Assembly (NCBI GenBank): GCA_949152475.1 | Contig: OX424555.1 | Coordinates: 22,710,868-22,774,867, forward strand | Length of the DNA: 64,000 bases | Origin: Terebella lapidaria | Taxonomy: Eukaryota > Annelida > Polychaeta > Terebellida > Terebellidae | Direction: 5' to 3' | In this document: positions 59,512 to 64,000 of the stretch, one piece after another | How positions within the stretch are numbered: the stretch's first letter is position 1 | Layout: each line of letters begins with the position of its first letter | Position numbers and translations under genes: made by a program | Notes under the pieces: model-generated | Database searches by the model: none | What the model saw: the letters and a program-made list of their open reading frames with translations, nothing else | Told to the model about the DNA's origin: nothing

Positions 59512-62500
59512 ATGGAACTGTATAAAATTTTTGTCACGATGATTATCGTCATCACCGCCGCGGGTAAGCATAATTCTCCATCAATATTATCTTTTAAAAG
59601 TAGAATGGAATGCAATTAAATATCATAAATTGATTCCACTTTTTTTTTTCACCAATATCTCAAATTTCCACCAAAGATCTTTCTACATTGTAGAAAGATC
59701 CTTGTTCCCACTCCTAATTTAATTTAGTTACCCAAAAATCCGTTGATTTCAAAAATATATTATTTCAGTATTCCAGTCACAAAACCAAAATGTCTCTATT
59801 TTTAGATGGATTGTAGAAAGATCCGTGTTTTCCACTCTTTATTCAATGTACTTACCCAAAAATCAGTTGATTTTGGTATTCCAGTCACAAAACCAAAATG
59901 TCTCTATTTTTAGATGGAATTGTGAAAGATCCTTGTTCCCACTCTTACTTTAATGTATTTACCCGAAAAATCAGTTGATTTTTAAAATATATTTCAGTAT
60001 TCCAGTCACAAAACCAAAATGTCTCTATTTTTAGATGGAAGTCTGAAATTTGGTAGAAAATGTCGTTTGACTCCTGAGTGATGGTATAACATGATCTAGT
60101 TATATTATGACATTATGTTATTAGTATTGTCATTATAGTAATACATTATGTTATCAGTATAACATGATCTAGTTCTATTGGTGCTAATAGATTTAGACTT
60201 ACAATGATTATAACTTGTTCTGGCGCTGAACTACGAGCTGAAACGAATGAAAACATGTTTATATATGAACACAAATACTGATGTTTTATTTTCACTCACT
60301 GAGTATTTTATGCACACACAAGTTGACACAACCAAAAACTGCAGAGGGTGTATTTTGTGATAATTACAGTATATACCTGATTTACGATTCAGACCTGTCA
60401 TTGTTTCGTTGAGAAATACAGATCAGTATCTCTGAAAATTCCTTTTAAGGCTCAACCAGAACTACATGTAATAGCAACTTGTTATGTACAAAAATAGGCA
60501 ATTTTTTTTTATCTCAATAGACATTTTTGTGATCTCACCTTTTTTGTGAACAATTTCTCTCAGATTAGGAGATTTACATAAACTCCTAATAACCTCCTAG
60601 TTTCATATAAATTTCTCTCAAATTAGGAGTTTTACAGTACATGTAGTAACACATTCAAAATTCTTCCTATATACGTACAAACATCATACATATACATGCT
60701 GTGCGTATGTAAAGCCCGGTTAACACGATCATACTACTTCAAACTTTTACTGAAACCTACTCCTTGGAGTTTGGTGACAAGTTTGATCGTGTAACCGAGA
60801 GTTCAGACTACGTCAAAATACTTCAAACTCCACCACAAAGTTTGATCAAATTCAGTCAAACTCTCCAAGCTCCATGTCCATATACCTTACTATATTAGGG
60901 TAATCCATGATTAATCACTTGTGACATTGAAGTATATAACACAGCCGTTCAGTTTTAATGCAAAATCAACAAAGAGCATGAGAAATAAAGTCAAATGAAC
61001 ATTTTGATGTAGTTTGATGAAGTTTGAAGTAGTTTGAAGTGAGAAGTTTGACCGTGCAAACCGAAATTTGAAAGAGTTTAATGTAGATTGAAGCAGTTTG
61101 ACGTGACGAGTTTGGTCGTGTAAACACCCTCCATCAGCCTACAACCTGTGTCAAAGCCTAATCAAAGCTTGGATAATTTTAATTATCCAAACACTTTTGG
61201 GAGTTTGAAGTAGTTTTGAAAGAGAAAGTTTAAAGTAGTTTGATCGTATAAACCTGCTTTAAGTGTCTGTACTGTGATGTCTGTATGCATATGAGGCATA
61301 CGTTGAATCACATTTATTACGTATTATATGCAAGAAACGCATGCATTTAAACTCCAGGACCAGGGGATTCCATTAAGAGAGCACGATCTATAGCTATGGG
61401 CTTTTTACCAACCAACAAGTGAACTTTCTCGAATACTTGATAAAAAAAGGTTTATAATCAGGTCAAGGATTATAGACGATCCTTGGTCAGGTGCTTTAGT
61501 CAATACATGTACCACTAGGCCTCTATTCCAATCGATATCGGTTCATTGACTTGAGTATGAACAGTGCAAGTGGAATTGAGAACGCCTTTGTTCAAGTCAC
61601 TTTGATGTGTCATAGTTAAAACAAATATAAGCATCAATTATTGGTTTAGAGTTACTGATTTTTGTTTTGTTTCACCTGTGATAACAGTGACGGTCAGCGA
61701 GGCAGTGGACTGTTACGTGTGTACATCCAAGTATTACTCCAAGGAGAAGTCACGACACAAGGACAAGTGTAACCCTGACAACGTGGCCGAGGAGTCTCAG
61801 AAGTCCGCCAAGTCCAAGTCCGCCCAGTACGCCGTCACCATAGCAACAGGCTGCGACTACTGCACGGTATGGGTATTACAAATTTAATTAGGTGAACTTG
61901 AAACACGAGCATATATACTCTGATTTTTCTAACTTGTTTACACCGGTTTTTGACGATATCTTTGCGATGCTAAATGGTATCGTTCTATACTTTGGCATAC
62001 TTCACCTGGGAGTCAAACGGCAATTTTCTACCAAATTTCAGATTTCTATCGTAATAAGTGAAGAGGTTGGCAATCTACCCCAATGTTAAATTTAAGCCAA
62101 AAACGGGATCTCGAGAATCTGAGCATATTCGAGGATTTGATCCTGTTTACATCCACCAGGATTCGAAGTATTGTTGTAATTTTAGACCAGATGACACATT
62201 GGGGGTGTATTCTACACAAACATTGATTTTGAAAGATTGCACCACTACAAAGCCGAGCAAATGCACGAAATTGTGTGTGAACTCAGAAATTAAATGACAG
62301 GGCTAAATTCAACATAGGGGTAGATTGCCAACTTTTTTCAATTTTCGTAATAGAAATCTGAAATTCGGTAAATAATTGCCGTTTGACTCCCAGGTGAAGT
62401 ATGCCAAGTTATAGAACGATAGCATTCAACATCGCAAAATTATCAGCGAAAAACTGTGTAAACGAGTTAGAAAAATCAGAGTATAGATGATACCAGGAGA

Positions 62501-63025
62501 ACATAACGAGAGTATTTATGATAATACTAGGCTACCTGAATGTAGACTCTTAATAATGTATTAGAAATAAAAACAAACAAACATGCAATTTAGTTCTCAA
62601 AATAACAACGGTAAATACCTGAGGATAAATTGTCCAGAGATCATGCGAACGACAGGGCCTAATCAAAGCTTATCCCATTGAACATTGCGTGAATGGGACA
62701 AAGGGATTCAAATAAAATATGTATGGTAACTGCCTATACTGGGTCTAATGTATATCACTTCACTGGTATCCGACAGTACGTGACCAATTACTACACGGGT
62801 TCGGACAACTACTACCTCTACACGCGTGGTTGTGTGCGGGGTTCGAGATGTAGCGATTACAATGATGGCACGGTCAGCCGCTCGGGCTACGAACAGACGA
62901 GGAAGTGTTGCACCTCGGACCTGTGCAATGACGGCGGCAGCGGCAGCGGCAGCGGCAGCGCTTCTCTCCGCTCGGGTCTCCTCTCCGTCCTCACAGCCAC
63001 CCTCCTCGGCATCACACGCCTCTGA
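59512..63025 (+). CDS. Ly6/uPAR-family three-finger protein, probably GPI-anchored
   Basis: Three exons join in frame: 59512-59563, 61688-61866 and 62777-63025, giving 159 residues. Residues 1-23 are a signal peptide (MELYKIFVTMIIVITAA...VSEA). The mature protein begins DCYVC, has CNPDN and GCDYCT, then LYTRGCVRGSRC and ends the domain with KCCTSDLCND, the classic CC-x4-CN close of Ly6 domains. A Gly-Ser stretch follows, then a hydrophobic C-terminus (LLSVLTATLLGITRL), as expected for a GPI signal. Such proteins sit on the outer cell surface and often modulate receptors; the partner here is unknown. Intron 1 is about 2.1 kb with tandem repeats and a MITE. Intron 2 contains another MITE. A longer third-exon frame from 62693 does not fit the phase of exon 2. 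Confidence 0.85.
59765..60060 (+). repeat. Three tandem copies of a 110-120-bp unit in the Ly6 intron 1
   Basis: CCAGTCACAAAACCAAAATG followed by TCTCTATTTTTAGATGGA occurs near 59773, 59881 and 60001. The last unit runs into TCTGAAATTTGGTAGAAAAT and TCGTTTGACTCCTGAG, which resemble the MITE family at 61913-62488. Confidence 0.8.
60711..61261. mobile_element. MITE-like element, family with ACGATCAAACTACTTC ends (copy 2)
   Basis: TAAAGCCCGGTTAACACGAT at the left is inverted at the right as GTTTGATCGTATAAACCTGC then TTTA. The interior is rich in CAAACT/AGTTTGA. Related to 54765-55266. It lies in intron 1 of the Ly6 gene. Confidence 0.8.
61913..62488. mobile_element. MITE with about 200-bp inverted repeats in Ly6 intron 2
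   Basis: ATATACTCTGATTTTTCTAA, CTTTGGCATACTTCACCTGG and GGCAATCTACCCCAATGTTA on the left reappear inverted on the right (62310-62488). It shares TTGGCAATCTA(A/C)CCCAATGT with 46807-47356. The frame at 62058-62297 lies inside and has no recognised domain. Confidence 0.88.
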
Positions 63026-64000
63026 GGCGACTTCAATGGCATCAGCAACACTATTCCGCGTATGCGCAGGTGTCCGTCGAAGAACTGTTACATGTACAAC
63101 GTTTTCCCCCACTTTCTTTATCTGTGTGGATACAATGTGATTTAACATAATTGTTAATTGTTATGCAATTTATTGCATATAAACTTCTGTATAAACTGTC
63201 TGTATATGTTTGAATTGTAATCCCTCTTGTCTTCACGATGGGACTCACAGAAGCTGAGTGCGGAACGCTAAGGTGTATTCATCAAAGCATATGGATTTCA
63301 ATACTGATAATATATAATAGATAGATATAAGAGAGTCTGTGTCAGTGCTTTTAAAATACATTTGACAACAACTCAGAGAAGTTCTTGATAAATAAACATC
63401 GATCAGCTTATTGTCGTGGCTTTTTGTCAGTCGTCTTTTCAACAAGTAATGCTTTGTCCTGATAAATTCTACTTCAAACTTACCACAGCATTATTGGGTT
63501 AATTATGACTTGAGACATTTTTTTCGTCTTCGTTTAATCACTTTTCCGGATCTGGTGATCATTCAGTCGTCTGTCTGAGATTTGTTAGAATCTGTCTCGA
63601 ATTTTTCACCAACTTTTTAGCTATTTGATAAAGCTCAAGATATCTCCAAGGTAGAGCTCATCTTCTCATTTTGATCATGAGGGAAGTTCATTGACCTTGA
63701 ACGTGGCATGAAAGCACCTTGAATTCTCAGAGTCAAGTAGGAACATCGTGAAAAGTATGCAGGAAGATGTGTCGTTTCTGTTTGTGACCTTGAACTTGAG
63801 TCAACATGATTTTGAGTCCTTAACACAGGATGTGTCTGCTGTAAGATGAAGAGGAATAGAAGATGAGTAAATTCACGTGAGTAGGAATCAACCAAAACAC
63901 ACGCAAAACAATAATGGGTGACGCGATCATGATGTCATTCGCCAGTCAAAGCTATTCACTCTTAGAATTGACAAAATGTATTTATTCTGTAGTAGTTTTG
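63026..64000. other. 3' flank of the Ly6 gene and window end
   Basis: An AATAAA at about 63391 is a plausible poly(A) signal. 63675-63800 has several TGACCTTGAAC words like the repeats at 48.5 kb. No exon was recognised. Confidence 0.5.

Noticed and set aside
62708..63148. Minus-strand 146-codon frame and plus-strand 104-codon frame over the last Ly6 exon
   Set aside because: They are alanine/threonine-rich shadows of the Ly6 frame, with no family match.

Overview
The window is nuclear DNA of a metazoan, most likely a marine invertebrate. It is AT-rich, its genes are split by GT-AG introns, it has many TACATGTA-type words, and about half of it is transposon- or satellite-derived. The gene set (a CCCH/WWE/PARP protein, an IRG-type GTPase, a sigma-1 receptor, a Ly6 protein and a soluble Cys-loop ligand-binding protein) fits a cephalochordate or a lophotrochozoan such as a mollusc. 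The sequence alone does not decide between them.

Seven genes could be assembled with consistent splice phases. (1) 2119-11633, minus: an 11-exon, about 1343-residue ZAP/PARP12-like protein with three U1-type zinc fingers, an RG-rich region, CCCH fingers, WWE modules, an H-Y-I PARP domain and a C-terminal CaaX box (CVVM). (2) 20363-22492, plus: a tail-anchored SNARE-like protein. (3) 24311-26983, minus: sigma-1 receptor. (4) 34246-36962, plus: an IRG-type GTPase with a TRADD-N-like N-terminal domain. (5) 41800-42968, minus: a class A GPCR with an apparent 71-bp intron. (6) 50140-51502, plus: a secreted acetylcholine-binding-protein-like protein that ends before any transmembrane segment. (7) 59512-63025, plus: a Ly6/uPAR three-finger protein, probably GPI-anchored.

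The rest is mainly mobile DNA. A 146-bp satellite of 12 units lies in intron 3 of the PARP gene. A 6-kb element at 12.1-18.1 kb has terminal inverted repeats that are themselves tandem arrays; inside it a second satellite is split by a MULE with a perfect 9-bp target duplication. A 5'-truncated LINE with a 15-bp target duplication lies at 52.7-54.4 kb. Between 43 and 59 kb there are several small inverted-repeat elements whose ends start TAC(C/G) and whose arms are arrays of short palindromes.

The genes do not form an operon or a pathway. Two of them (PARP/ZAP-like and IRG-like) belong to families that are interferon-induced antiviral or cell-autonomous immunity factors in vertebrates. All gene models are by eye and untested against transcripts.
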